Shown here: piece by piece, positions 30,335 through 42,321 of the stretch | Layout: every line of letters starts with the position of its first letter | Position numbering within the stretch: position 1 is the stretch's first letter | DNA from: Sorghum bicolor | Lineage: Eukaryota; Streptophyta; Magnoliopsida; Poales; Poaceae | Direction: 5' to 3' | Assembly: GCF_000003195.3 (NCBI RefSeq) | Contig: NC_012877.2 | Location: 20,238,294 to 20,302,293 of the forward strand | Length of the DNA: 64,000 nt | The notes under the pieces: generated by a model | The model's input: only the letters and a program-made list of their open reading frames with translations | Told to the model about the DNA's origin: nothing | Database searches by the model: none | Program-made: the position numbers and the translations under genes

Positions 30335-32809
30335 ATGGAAAACCAAGATTCTAAATCAATCTACCAATTTGCAACACCTTCGAAAACTGACCTTTTACCA
30401 TGGGAGTCATCACAGCCTATCCAAACATCCTAGTATAGGTTAAGTTCTAGGTTGATTGCCATGATACAAAACCTATCTTTTTCGGGAAAGGAAGACGAAA
30501 ACCCTTACCTTCATATTAGAGATTTTGAGCAAACATGTGATTGTCTTCGCATTGAAGGCATTTCTGATAAAACTTTACGTTGGAAGCTTTTTCCTTTTTC
30601 CTTAAGGGGAGAAGCTAGACAATGGTACAGTCAGAAGGTAAGTCAACAACGAGGTGAATGGGGAGTCTTACGAGCAACCTTTTGTCTAGATTTTTATTCC
30701 CTCGACCGTATCGGCGACCTTAGACTCGAAGTCCTATCTTTTAAACAAAAAGATAATGAAACTTTGGGAAAATCCTGGAAACATTTTTCTAATCTTTTAG
30801 AATCTGGTCCAAACCTTAATCTTGAAGACCCTGTTCTTTTATTTCACTTTTTTCGAGGTCTTCAGAAAAATCACAAACAAATGCTACATACAATGTCTAG
30901 AGGTTCTTTCTTTCGTATCCCTACTAATGAAGCTAGAGTGATCCTAGATAGAATCCTAGAAGCTGAGATGGATAATACCCTCCATGATGAAACCTACAAA
31001 GCCGAAGTAGACACTTTGCCAAATTCTTCATCTACTTTAGCTATCCTAGGTTCTGAGCCACAAAAGGAAGAAATTAAACCACCGGACTTTATGCTCGATA
31101 TAGAATCTGATCATTTTGCCGATTTTGGAAACATTTCAAACTACCATTCCATTAACAAACCCCAAAACGGCCAGTTTAGCATTTATTTACCAAGTGAATA
31201 TCAATTAAGAGAGCTTATCTCAATCATGAGTAGTGAGTGGTTGGAGGAATCAGAGCTTTCCTCTGATGTAATCCGTTTGGACACACCCTCTATAACTATA
31301 CGCTGTGCTTATGATTCTGATCGATTTAATGCTCTCTATAATCCTGTTGTGGGGATCAACATCATGTCTGAATCTTTTGCACTTAAACTATTTAAAAACC
31401 TGTTCTTAACCCCCACAACAAAGGTCATAAAGGAATCTTCAGGACGATTAGTCCCCAGTCTTGGAATTATTAATGTCCTACCTATTACGGTAGAAGGCTC
31501 CATGGTTCATTTGAACTTCTATATCTTTGATACATGGGACTTCGACCTATTGATAGGACAACCTTTTAGAAGACTCCTTTATGAAGGTCATACTGGAAAG
31601 CTACACATTTCTTTTGGAAAAGCTTTTAAATTCCCAATAACAATTTCACACTCCTTAAACAATAAGGCCGAGTCATATCTTTTGTCTGATCCTATGGAGG
31701 AGGTAAAGGCTGCATCTCTTGAACTTTTAGAAGAATCAGACTTAGAAGACGAAACTCCTTTCTTCACAGAAGAAGAAGCTGAACTTTCTGAACCTGAACC
31801 CTTAGATGAGTTTGCAGAAACACCTAGACCTCTCATAGAGCTTAAAACTTTACCACCTGGTCTTACCTATGCTTTCCTAAACAATAATCCAGAGTTTCCT
31901 GTGATCATTAGTGATAAACTCACCCAGGAGCAAACTCTGCGATTGATGACCATTCTTGAGAAACATCACTCAGTTTTTGGCTACTCACTCCAAGATCTTA
32001 CAGGAATCAGTCCTATGATTTGTACCCATCGTATTCCAACACATCCTTCTGTTTCACCTTCTCGAGAACCCCAACGTAGACTTAACAACACTATGAGAGA
32101 GGTAGTTAAAAAGGAAGTTATAAAGTTGCTGCATGCAGGGATTATATATCCTGTGCCGCATAGTGAGTGGGTGAGCCCAGTTCAAGTTGTGCCTAAAAAG
32201 GGAGGCATGACTGTTATTATGAATGAAAAGAACGAGCTAATTCCACAACGCACCGTCACAGGATGGCGGATGTGCATAGACTATAGAAAACTAAACAAAG
32301 CCACGAGAAAGGATCATTTTCCTTTACCTTTCATAGATGAGATGCTAGAGCGATTAGCGAACCATTCGTTCTTCTGTTTCTTAGATGGATATTCAGGGTA
32401 TCATCAGATCCCGATCCATCCCGATGATCCAAGCAAAACCACTTTTACGTGCCCATATGGAACTTATGCTTACCGTAGAATGTCTTTTGGGTTATGTAAT
32501 GCACCAGCTTCTTTTCAAAGATGCATGATGTCTATATTTTCTGATATGATTGAAGAGATTATGGAAGTTTTCATGGATGATTTCTCTGTTTATGGAAAAA
32601 CTTTTGATAGTTGTCTTGAAAACTTAGACAAGGTTTTGCAAAGATGTGAAGAAAAGCACTTAGTCCTTAATTGGGAAAAATGTCATTTCATGGTTAGGGA
32701 AGGAATAGTGCTAGGACACCTAGTGTCTGAAAGAGGTATTGAGGTAGACAAACCTAAAATTGAAGTAATTGAACAACTACCCCCACCTGTGAATATAAAA
32801 GGAATCTGA
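30335..32809 (+). pseudogene. gag-pol: Z gag, protease-like region and reverse transcriptase
   Basis: The ATG at 30335 (MENQDSKSIYQF) is preferred because T has the same start. TAG 30431-30433 (CAG in T) interrupts it, and the frame is then open from 30434 to TGA 32807. Numbered from 30452: capsid at about 10-165 (FSGKEDENPYLHIRDF, LRWKLFPFSLRGEARQWY); protease-like at about 285-400, with LYNPVVGINIMS where DTG/DSG is expected and LLIGQPF in the second half; RT at about 530-780, ending with FMDDFSVYG near 707-715. No zinc knuckle is visible. The final TGA replaces the Arg codon of the usual [13 protein letters not shown] motif. Confidence 0.88.
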
Positions 32810-33493
32810 AGCTTCCTTGGCCATGCTGGTTTTTATCGTAGATTCATAAAAGATTTTTCATTCATTGCTAGACCACTTACTCTTTTGCTAGCCAAGGATG
32901 CTCCTTTCGAATTTGATGATGCATGTCTAACATCTTTCAATTTACTAAAGAAAGCACTCATCTCTGCACCAATCATTCAACCCCCTGATTGGACGTTGCC
33001 TTTTGAAATTATGTGTGATGCTAGTGATTATGCTGTGGGGGCAGTTTTGGGACAAACTAAAAATAAGAAGCCTCATGCAATTGCTTATGCCAGTAAAACT
33101 TTGACAGGAGCTCAACTTAATAATGCAACCACTGAAAAAGAGCTTCTGGCTGTTGTCTTTGCCATTGATAAATTTAGATCTTATTTAGTTGGAGCTAAAA
33201 TAATTGTTTACACTGATCATGCTGCACTAAAATATCTGCTCACTAAAAAAGATGCTAAACCTTGCCTGATTAGATGGATCTTATTACTCCAAGAATTTGA
33301 CTTAGAAATAAAAGATAAACAGGGAGTAGAAAATTCTGTAGCAGATCACTTGTCTAGAATGTATTTTAAGAATCCACAGGAAACCCCCATCAATGATTCA
33401 CTCTGGGACGACATGCTCTACGGGATTAACAGGTCTGACCCCTGGTATGCAGATATTGTTAATTTTATGGTTTTAGGGTATGTACCACCATGA
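32810..33493 (+). CDS. pol: Z pol: RNase H
   Basis: In frame with the RT after the TGA. It contains [34 protein letters not shown] (catalytic Asp), the [19 protein letters not shown] glutamate, [11 protein letters not shown] and VADHLSRM. It ends at TGA 33491-33493, another single-base nonsense change, because the same frame continues into integrase. Confidence 0.87.
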   Translation, partial: SFLGHAGFYRRFIKDFSFIARPLTLLLAKDAPFEFDDACLTSFNLLKKALISAPIIQPPDWTLPFEIMCDASDYAVGAVLGQTKNKKPHAIAYASKTLTGAQLNNATTEKELLAVVFAIDKFRSYLVGAKIIVYTDHAALKYLLTKKDAKPCLIRWILLLQEFDLEIKDKQGVENSVADHLSRMYFKNPQETPINDSLWDDMLYGINRSDPWYADIVNFMVLGYVPP

Positions 33494-34687
33494 GCAAACA
33501 AGAAGAAGCTTATTCAAGAAAGTCGTTCACATATATGGGATGAGCCATACCTTTTCCGAGTATGCTCTGATGGCTTACTCAGGAGATGTGTCACCACTGA
33601 GGAAGGATGGAAGATCATCGACAGATGTCATTCATCACCATATGGAGGTCACTATGGAGCATTCCGTACACATTCAAAGATCTGGCAGTGTGGATTCTAC
33701 TGGCCTACAATGTATGAAGAAACAAAGCAATATATCAGAAGATGTGGGCCATGTCAAAGGCACGGAAACATAAATACAAGAGATGCCATGCCACTCACCA
33801 ACAACCTTCAGATTGAGCTCTTTGATGTCTTGGGAATAGACTATATGGGTCCATTTCCTCCATCAAAGAAGTGTGAGTACATCTTGGTGTCAGTTGACTA
33901 CGTCTCCAAGTGGGTAGAGGCATTACCTTGCAAGCATGCCGACAACATCAGTTCAAAGAGGATGTTTGAAGAAATTATATTTCCAAGATTTGGAGTCCCT
34001 AGAGTAGTGATAAGTGATGGAGGAGCACACTTCATCGATAAACGCTTCAAGCAATATCTATCAAAACATGGAATCCGTCACAACGTCGCTACCCCCTATC
34101 ATCCTCAGACAAGTGGCCAAGCAGAGACTTCCAACAAACAAATCAAGAATATTCTTCAGAAGACAGTAAATGAAATGGGAACGGCATGGAAAGACAAGTT
34201 ACCCGATGCACTCTGGGCATACCGGACAGCATACAAGACCCCAATTGGAATGTCCCCATACCAATTGGTGTACGGAAAGACTTGCCACATACCTGTTGAA
34301 CTAGAGTTCAAAGCACACTGGGCCATAAAGAGATGGAATATGGACCTAGATGTTGCTGGAGATCATAGAAGAATGCAACTATCATAATTGGAAGAATGGC
34401 GAGAGAAAGCATATCACAATTCGAAGATCTACAAAGAAAGAGTCAAAAGGTGGCATGACAAGAGAATCAAGAAGGAGTTCACACCCGGAGATAAGGTATT
34501 ACTTTTTAATTCCAGGGTGAAGCCTTTCGGGCATGGAAAACTCTGGAGCAAATGGGAAGGACCATTCAAGGTAATTAATTCATCATCCCACGGAGCTATC
34601 ACACTTCAAAATGACGAAGGTACGTAATTTAAGGTAAATGGTCAACGTCTTAAATTGTTTTTAGAGCCCAATAAAGAATTAGAATAA
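33494..34687 (+). pseudogene. pol: Z pol: integrase
   Basis: Same frame as RT. The HHCC zinc motif spans about 33620-33770 ([18 protein letters not shown], then CGPCQRHGN). Catalytic core: [17 protein letters not shown] and [11 protein letters not shown] (D, D, E all present). The C-terminal part is KVLLFNSRVKPFGHGKLWSK. TAA codons at 34385 and 34625 interrupt it; the natural end is TAA 34685-34687. Zinc and catalytic residues are intact apart from the stops. Confidence 0.87.
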
Positions 34688-34836
34688 ATAGACGTAGTCC
34701 ATTTTTTACCTTCCCATAGAGAATTAGAGCCCGACCTTTTTAGTCTAACGTTTTTGGGTCATACATATATTTTCCTAAATAGTTTTGCATCTAGAAACAC
34801 GCTCGAGGAAGCGGACCCACAGAGGAGACAGAGAGA

Positions 34837-35019
34837 GGGCGGGTGCCCTGATCAAGTGGGCGGGCGCCCAGCTCCTATTCCCCCTCGGACCCGATTTTCT
34901 CTGTTATGGAAAACACACATATGGTAATCCGAATAATCCCTTAGATGGAAAGTTTCTCACGCACATCGATGGGAGCAACCCAAACAACCCCTAGAGGCAC
35001 TTTTTGACCCCTATATAAA
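34837..35019 (+). promoter_or_regulatory. Z internal promoter resembling its own LTR promoter
   Basis: Two GC-rich dyads, GGGCGGGTGCCC (34837-34848) and GGGCGGGCGCCC (34858-34869), are spaced 21 bp and lie 143-175 bp upstream of TATATAAA (35012-35019). The TATA context CTATATAAACAGACCCC matches the LTR boxes (ACTATATAAGCAGACCCC in T). In the LTRs the dyad has the opposite orientation. It is well placed to drive the ORF at 35109. Confidence 0.6.
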
Positions 35020-35108
35020 CAGACCCCTAACATCAGTTTTCAAACACCAATCCACCCAAGCCTTCTCTTCTTCTTCAATTAGAGCTTGTTTAGTCCCTCG
35101 CTGCTCCA

Positions 35109-35738
35109 ATGGCCGAGAAGTTCCACGATGATTGGGAAGGCATCCCCTTCAACCTCAACATGGAGCCTGCAGAAGACCCCGACGCCCGTGCTCTTGTCCC
35201 GGCCAACACAGAGCGACAGCTAGAAGCCATGCCGTTACGCCAACGCAGCTCCGCCCAATCCTATCATGCTCAACCAGTTCTCACCGCACCGCCACAACCC
35301 CTACTCCTCAAGGGATCATCATCCAAGACGAAGACCACCTTCAAGGTGCCAACCGGCACGAGGATCCTTCCACCTAGACCCAATGAGAGGGTCGTTGGAG
35401 TCAAGACCAACCGGAGCGGCGAGATCAGCAACATACGCTACACTACAGAGGAGGAAAGGCCTTACTTTGAAGGGATTAGAGCAGCCAAAGTCCGTTTCAT
35501 CCCTCCAAAGGCAGCCCCGAAGCACGCTCTCAATGCTTTTGAGACACCTCCCAAGCGTCGCAAGACTATAGTAGATATTGATGAGGACGTTCGCAGGCTA
35601 GACAGAGTTATCATAGACCCCCAGTCCTCGATTAATTCCCTCACTAGGCAGCTCTCTAACCACAACACCATTATACTAGGCCTTAGCTAGGATCTTGCCG
35701 GTGCTAATAAGAAGATTAAGGAATTAGAGCGCCGCTAA
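35109..35738 (+). CDS. Z third ORF, unknown nuclear-type protein
   Basis: A 193-codon frame from ATG 35109 (MAEKFHDDWEGIPFNLNMEP) to TAG 35688-35690. Readable sequence continues for 15 codons (DLAGANKKIKELERR) to TAA 35736-35738, so the first stop is probably a mutation. The N-terminus is acidic, the middle Pro/Ser-rich and basic, with an NLS-like PPKRRK and a short coiled-coil-like C-terminus (VRRLDRVI, then KKIKELERR). I recognise no domain. It sits in the position of the env-like or extra ORF of Athila elements, but has no signal peptide or membrane segment. A TATA box lies about 95 bp upstream. Confidence 0.6.
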
Positions 35739-37041
35739 GTTATCTAGATTAGACCTTGAGGCAATGCATCTTAGTCATTTATCTTTAAATTCGGTTTAGG
35801 TTTACTATTATCATCAGTTTGTTACTATTATTGTCAGTTTGCTACTAGTTATTTGTAATAAATGCCTCAAGATTAATAAAGAGTATTATTATTATGTCTT
35901 GTGTGTCTCTACTTTATTCTTGTGCAAGAAAGCAGAAAACAAGTATGGGGGAGATCCCTCGACATGCCAAACACACTTCGACTACACCACTCCACGATTC
36001 AGGTACACACTCTGCACACTTTACACATACTCATATATATCTTAGATTATGCAGAATATTGTTTTCGACATGATAAACTAAAAGATTAAAATGTTTCTAA
36101 TCATGATTAATCTCACTCTCTGATATTTCATGAAACTTGCAATTATTGAAAAAAATCATTTTAAAACCCTGTGTTACTTAAGTCATTGTGGAATGTGAGA
36201 TGGTAAAGTATGAGTCTCTTATTCTTGATATCATTGTTGCTTGGAGAATTTATTTCAAAAATCTTCAAAATTCTAGCTACCATCCTCAGTGTTTTATATG
36301 CCTGATAAAACTGAAGATATTAATTATGATTATAAAAGCTATCTACTCTGTATTGAGTTTGTTCAAAATGAGTTAGACCTTTGTTGAGAGATTTATCATG
36401 CTCCTAAGATCAAGACATTTATTCAGAAAGATTCACTCTTCCGAAGTATTATTGCATTAGAGGCATTGGCTATGCAAAAATAAAGATATTTTGAGGAAAT
36501 AAAAAGGAGCAAGTGCTCGATAACCTCACAGAAAAAATGGACAAGTGTCCGGCAGTAGAATTAGGGTTACCTCGGTATCCACTTAAAAAAAGAAGAAAAA
36601 GAAAATGATAGCCCATGGTCCCTCTAATAAGCAATATGCCAGCAAGAGTTGACAAAGATTTCAATTTCCAAAGTCTTTGATCTAAGAGTATGACATTTCC
36701 CTCCTCGGATCCCGTTTTGATCAGGCAATAAATACAAGGTAAGTATGCTTGAGAATTTTTTGCAAATTAAAACAGCCTGAGTGAGATATATAAAAGATAA
36801 TGAGTGATCTGAGAGAACCTATGAGGATAAAAGGTATGCTAACTTTCTTTCAAAAATGTACAAAAACTCCAAGTGACAAGATTAAGAAGAAAGGATCTTT
36901 ACTCTTAACCATATACTTCCCTGACTATAGTACACAGTGGATTTTAACACCCTGCAAATATAAAGAAAATGTTTTACCCCACATATTGTTCTTAACCATC
37001 CTTTTCTCGAGGCCGAGTAAAAGCCTAAGTATGGGGGTATT
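35739..37041 (+). other. Z 3' non-coding region and polypurine tract
   Basis: AT-rich, no gene. The block 36490-36590 matches R 62463-62575 and E1 1-100, including the dyads GAGCAAGTGCTC (36507-36518) and GGACAAGTGTCC (36539-36550) followed by AGTAGAATTAGGG. The purine tract GTATGGGGGTATT lies just before the 3' LTR at 37042. Confidence 0.7.
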
Positions 37042-38027
37042 TGTTGACGGTTCTTAAGTATCAATTTTAATTATCAAATAAACAAGAGAAAGGACCAATA
37101 TGCAACCAACACCTAGAATTAGGGTTTGATCTGACAGAATTCCACGAGTTTTGTTGTTTATCTGTTTCTGCAGGGGGTTATCAGGAAATAAGGAAGAAAG
37201 GCCCACATGTCGGGATTACATAGAGATATCAACGCACCGCGCAATTTTCAACCATCTAGAAGACTCCAGAAGCCACGGGAAGAAAGCGGAGGCCGAACGG
37301 GGCCAGGCCCTGGGCGCCTGCTCAGTTGACCTGGGCGCCCGCCCTCTGTTGGATGCCAATCAGGACTCTCCGGGATCAATAGAGTGGAGGTGTAGATCAG
37401 AGGAAGGCCGGCCTGTCGGTGTCTACTCCAAGGCTGTACCTACGGGATCAAGTCTTCTAACCCAAGGCTTTCTCCTATGATTCTTCAGTAATTCGACTTC
37501 TAATTCTAGTAAGTTCATGTTTTATTGTTCTTTTGGTTTATGAGTTTACTTTAATCTCTTCGCGTAGAGTTTAGAGTAATCATCTCTAGCGTAGACGTGG
37601 TGTTTAAGCTAGGATACTCATAGATATTCCCTGACTAGCTAGACCGTGGTAGTAGCGAGGAACGTGACATTTCTGAGTTACCTTTGCAGACCATATCTCG
37701 TTAGCAAGAAGGATAGGGTTTATAGGTTCGGGTTGAACATCCTTTGTGGTGTCTAGATTCTGTAAGCTTCCCTAATAGAACAGTAGATCATCCTTACCAA
37801 GGTTAGAAGGAGATTACGGTTGTAGTCTTCTCTATTTATCACTCACATCGAGAAACATTCTTTGTTGCCTAAACGGTTAGTAGTAATAGACCGGGTTAGT
37901 CAGATGCACTCTTTCTCCTAGTGGTAAAAAAATAAATACGATACTCTGGATAACCTCCCGGGTGAAGTGCTCACCGATATCCGTGCGCTTGCGGATCAAT
38001 TCCTTATTGCGTTCCCAAATATCAACA
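37042..38027 (+). repeat. Z 3' LTR, internally deleted
   Basis: 986 bp against 1232 bp for the 5' LTR. The missing 246 bp correspond roughly to 29300-29545 and include the TATA box and the start region. Dyads GGGCGCCTGCTC (37312) and GGGCGCCCGCCC (37333-37344) remain, 21 bp apart. Outside the deletion the two LTRs are very similar. Confidence 0.88.
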
Positions 38028-38473
38028 ATTGGCTAAAGGCTTTGATAAATATAGAAGAAAATAAAAATAGATTTTCCAGATGGTATGATAAAAAGGTAAA
38101 GGCTAAGGAGTTCGCCGATGGAAACTGATATTACCGATTGGGACTAAAAATTCAAAGTTTGGCAAGTGGTCTCCCAATTGGGAAGGTCCTTATCGGATAA
38201 ATCGATCTGGTCCTGGTAATGCCTATATTTTGGAAACTCTAGAAGGAGTTGAATTTCCCAGAGCATTGAATGGAAAATATTTGAAGAAGTATTACCAAGC
38301 ATATGGGTCAATGCATAAAAGTTTAAGTGCCGATAACATTCCTATCGGCTAGATTAAAGTGTGTTTCGGACTGAATATGATGTTTCAAGAGATGCCGATA
38401 ACAGACCTATTGGCTAGACCAAAATAATCAGCAGTTTTCAAGAAAGAGCAAAATACACGGCCGATGAAAAGCT
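38028..38473 (+). pseudogene. pol: Y pol C-terminus after Z, and spacer
   Basis: It resumes the Y integrase tail at LKALINIEENKNR; by comparison with X, about 13 bases are missing near 38125, which destroys the frame. The remainder (NWEGPYRI, then NAYILETLEGVEFPRALNG) is recognisable in shifted frames to about 38320. From 38330 to 38473 is spacer rich in GCCGAT/ATCGGC. Confidence 0.75.
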
Positions 38474-41400
38474 TATGCACTCAATAGAGCTTGGATGGCT
38501 GATATAGCGCGCAGACAAATTTGATCGGCTTCTTCTATCTCCCTGATGTCTTCATCGGTAGAACCCTCCACTGGCTTCAGCTTCTTGTTCATCTGCAATG
38601 CCTTGCGGGCTTGAGTGTTTCGCTCTTGTTTGAGGGTCTTGATCGTTTCAGGCAGCTGATTTTCTTCTTGTTGAGCTTGAGACAGAGCCTCTTCTACTTG
38701 TTTAAGCTATGCCAATAGGGCTTCTCTTTTTGCCGATAGGTCGAATATCTTTTGTTTCAGCGTATCTCCTGGGGATTTCAGAATGCCGATGCTCTTGTGT
38801 TTTTCATCGGCAAGGTGCTTTACTTTCATTATCTCCTCTGAAAGCTGGGCATGAGTGGCTCTATCGGCGAGGCGCTGAGTGGCCTTTTGGTACTCGAGCT
38901 GTTGGCTCTCCAAGTGTGCACCCTTGAAGAGGATCTCCTCGGCATCACCAGGGATTTGGCCTCTGAGAGCTTTAAACGGAGCCTTGGCTGGATCGGAGTC
39001 ATCAACCAGTTGGGTTGTATCCTGATGAAGCAGGGCCAGCAAATCTTCTAGCTTTGCTCTGATTTATGTCGATGAAATCCCAATTGCTTGAGAAGAGCTT
39101 GCTTCCTCGCCTTCATCGTCGGAAATTTCGATGGCGAAGGAGAAGAGGCTGTCAGGAGAATCTTGTTCCTGAAAAAGAAAAGGAGATAGGTTATTTGATG
39201 ATGAAATGTTAGTAAAATAAAGGATGATTATCAAATAGCTTACTTGTTTCAAAGCCATCTCTCACCTCTAGCTAATTGAGGCCGATGGTACCACAGGTTG
39301 ATCGGTCGGAGTAGTCGATGGGACAATGTCAGCTGAAAAAATTAACAAGGATAGTTATAAGGCGGAAAGATAAATCCATCGGCAACGATTTCATAGATAG
39401 TACTTTACCTTGAGGGGGTGCAGTGCTTGTCTGAATTGAGTAGACTACCGATGCTATGATTGAACCCACTGGATCGGCGGTCTGCTCGTGTACATCGGTT
39501 GATATCTCTTCTGGCTGAGGTGCTTCTTCCTGTGGCTGAGGTGGAGACGGTGCTTGTTGTGTCTGGGTCTCTGGTGAAGAAGGGGACGATTCCACATGAA
39601 TCGGTGATCCTGGAGGAGGAGGAGGAGGAGGCGATGCTGTCTTCTGACGTTTTGCTTGTGACTTAGTACTCTTGGGACCCTTTCTCTTTACTTGGCTGGA
39701 CTGGGGGCATCGACAGTTGTCTTGGTACTTCTGGTCTTTGCCGATTTGCCGGATTGCTGATACAACAACAAAAGTTTTGTAAATACAAGCGTGATAGGGA
39801 GTTGATGAAATTCTGGTTGGAATAGTAAAAATTACCGATGATGTTCCCATAGCAGCCGATGTGTCCTGAAAGAATTTACCTTGAAAGCTTGTGCCAAAGC
39901 AGTAGCAGCTACCGATGGGGATGTCTTCGCTCGTCTGGTGGTAATTTTCTTGAAACGCACGCCCCGGTGCATTAAAGCCGCCAAGCTTGGCGCATTGTTG
40001 CCGATCAGAGAGATCGGGCCCGATGGAAGGAGTTCGATCGGCCTTTTGCTCTTGCTGACTGTCGGTGGTGTATCATCGACATGATTAAAGAGAGAGGAAG
40101 TGAGTTACCGATAAAAATAAAAGTAATATAAGAGGATTGAAGCATCGGTTGAAAACTTACAGTGTTCTCGGGAATTTTGTACTTAGGGTCGATCATGCCA
40201 CGGTATGTGAGGGCCGATCTGCAGAATAGGTGTTCTTTCCACTCCTCCCACCACTGCTTGTATGCCTGGGTAATGAAGAGAGCCGGGATCCAAGCCGATA
40301 GATCGACGTCTGTATCGGCATTTGGTGGAAGTTGAGCTATTCTGATCCACTCGAGACCGCTGGTTATGGTTTCCCTTGGTTTCACCACATCGGCGTAGCA
40401 GAGTGTAATCGGCAGCTTTCCAAAGGCTAGTTGGCGAGCTAGTGCCGATGGGTTATAGAACTCATAAGTCAGATTGGAGGCTTTCCAGCTACCAAAGAAG
40501 TTCACTGGTATGGCTCTCGGAGTGATGATTGCCATCATCAGATCATGGTCCTTGTTGAGAGCATTGTCAAAGGGGTGGAAAGTGAGTAGGAATCTGGTTT
40601 CTGGATCTTCATAAGGCATCCATGCCCGCTGGTCTTTGGCCAAACCCTCATAGAGAGTCTGAAAGAATCGGCTGACCTGGTCCTCATTGCCACCGATACC
40701 AGGTAGAACTATGGCAGCTTCACCATAGCTCAGAGGAGAGCGAGTTGCCGATTCTTCTTCATCCAACTCATGATCTTTGGCTATGTCTCTTGGAAAACAC
40801 TGTGCCAAAAGGTCGAATCCAAGGCGTTTATGCATATGGACACTGAGCCACATGTTGACAAACCACCAATGTCCCCCTAAGTTGCCGATGGATTGGCCTA
40901 GCAGGAGTTTCTTAGCTACCTGATGGAGAAGGTGATAAACAGAGCCGAGCAAGTATCGGCCAAGAGGAAATCAGCCACCATTGGCTAATCTTTCTGCTGT
41001 CGATAGATAGACAGAGGTTGGTCCTGCCGATCGGCCATAGAATACAAACTTGTCTAGCCACATGTTCAAGAAAATAGCCTGCTCTCTTTCCCCGACAGGT
41101 CCTGTTTTTCGATACTTCTGAATATACCCAGACCAACCGCCGATAGCACGAGTCTCTACCTTAGAACTGGGTTTGGTATCAAACAAATGACTATCATCGG
41201 CAGTTGATATGTCTAAGCCAGTAAGCATGAGTACATCGACAAGAGTAGGTGAAGCAGGGCCATGGCCGAATACAAAAGCATTGAGTGTGTCTGACCAAAA
41301 GTACGAGGCATCTATCAGCAGTGACTCGTTCCTCTCCATATTGACAAGGGATAATCTGATGCACTGGTCTAGTTTCCGCTCACCCCATTGGACTTCATTT

Positions 41401-41763
41401 GAATGGCTGACTCTCAGGAACCAGTCTTTCCATCCCTTGGTAGGACTGGGCTATGAACGAAAAGCATCTTTCCACAGATCTAAGGAGAAGTTTTCGGCTC
41501 TAAAGGGGATTCTATTTGTTTCTGCATTTATCAGATTGGTGGGATCTGGATTCCCTAACGGGCCGAGACATTAGAAGTGAGGTTGATCGGTAGGAATAAC
41601 GATCTTATCGGCCAAATCCTAAAAGGTCTTGAGGATGAAAGAACAAAAAGAAAAAAAAGAGGGTACTCAGTAAAAAGAATCATAGATGAACAGGAGTACA
41701 GCAAGAGTGCAGAAAGGAGAGGGATGGTAAACTGACCTCAGGAACAACGAAGTTGATGGCCAT
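38474..41763 (-). pseudogene. Y antisense gene: plant mobile domain (MAIN-like) protein
   Basis: Homologue of 11758-15109 in X. Exons, minus strand: 41763-41737, 41618-40161, 40080-39880, 39865-39836, 39756-39409, 39332-39244 and 39168-38474. Exon 2 is exactly 1458 bp, as in X, and exons 1, 3, 4 and 6 also match in length. Breaks: a TAG in exon 2 at the same Trp codon position where X has TGA, the intron 2 acceptor changed (no AG before GTCGATGAT), intron 3 shrunk to 14 bp, single-base deletions in exons 5 and 7, and stops in exon 6. Exon 2 reads through the two positions where X has TAG, giving a longer intact mobile-domain region (40005-40952 is one open frame). Confidence 0.8.
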
Positions 41764-41913
41764 TTCTTTCCGAGGAAGAGGGTTGAAGACTTGGAAGATA
41801 GGTGGAGGAGGTCCTTGCTGGAGTTCTTGGAGTTCTCAGGCAATGTCGCCGCCAGGAAGGTGGATTTTGGGCTGTGGAATGACAAGATGGAGAAAGAGTA
41901 CCGGAGAAGGAAG

Positions 41914-41921
41914 TATTTATA
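41914..41921 (-). promoter_or_regulatory. TATA box for the Y antisense gene
   Basis: Minus-strand TATAAATA about 150 bp upstream of the ATG at 41763, in the same context as X 11600-11607. The stretch 41922-42306 between it and the polypurine tract is non-coding. Confidence 0.7.
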
Positions 41922-42306
41922 GGACAAAACGGGCAGGGGCAAATCTGACTTATCTCTTTGTCGCATTCGTGAAATCCGAGGGTGTTTAGGTGGATATGGT
42001 AACTATTCGCACGGTAATCAAGGGATTGCGTAGGTGATTTGACAGCAAGCGGTCATGATTTTGAAGATATTTTACTGTGCAAGATCGCCTGGTCGGCCCA
42101 TCGGCAGTTTTCTATAACGGTAATATTGCCGATGAGCGCATAAGTGGGGAGGTTCGGTTCGAGAGCTTGAGGAATTCGAAGAGTCTATAGGAGAATCGGG
42201 CCAAGGTTGTTTAGATTTGGCGGCTGATTACCAAATTGGGAGAAGTAATTGCGGAAAGGCGTCATTACTGCAGAGAATTTTGGAGCATTAATGATTTTAT
42301 ACTCCA

Positions 42307-42321
42307 AAATTGGGGGGCATG
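42307..42321 (+). other. Y polypurine tract
   Basis: AAATTGGGGGGCATG directly before the 3' LTR. Confidence 0.8.

Larger units (their letters stand above)
28969..38027 (+). mobile_element. Z: Athila-type LTR retrotransposon inserted in Y pol
   Basis: A 9.06-kb element: 5' LTR (28969-30200), tRNA-Asp-type primer-binding site, one gag-pol frame (30335-34687) with five nonsense codons and no frameshift, an internal promoter and extra ORF (34837-35738), 3' non-coding region, purine tract and a 3' LTR shortened to 986 bp. RT and integrase motifs ([20 protein letters not shown]) are of Athila type. Intact frame and similar LTRs suggest it is younger than Y. Confidence 0.9.
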
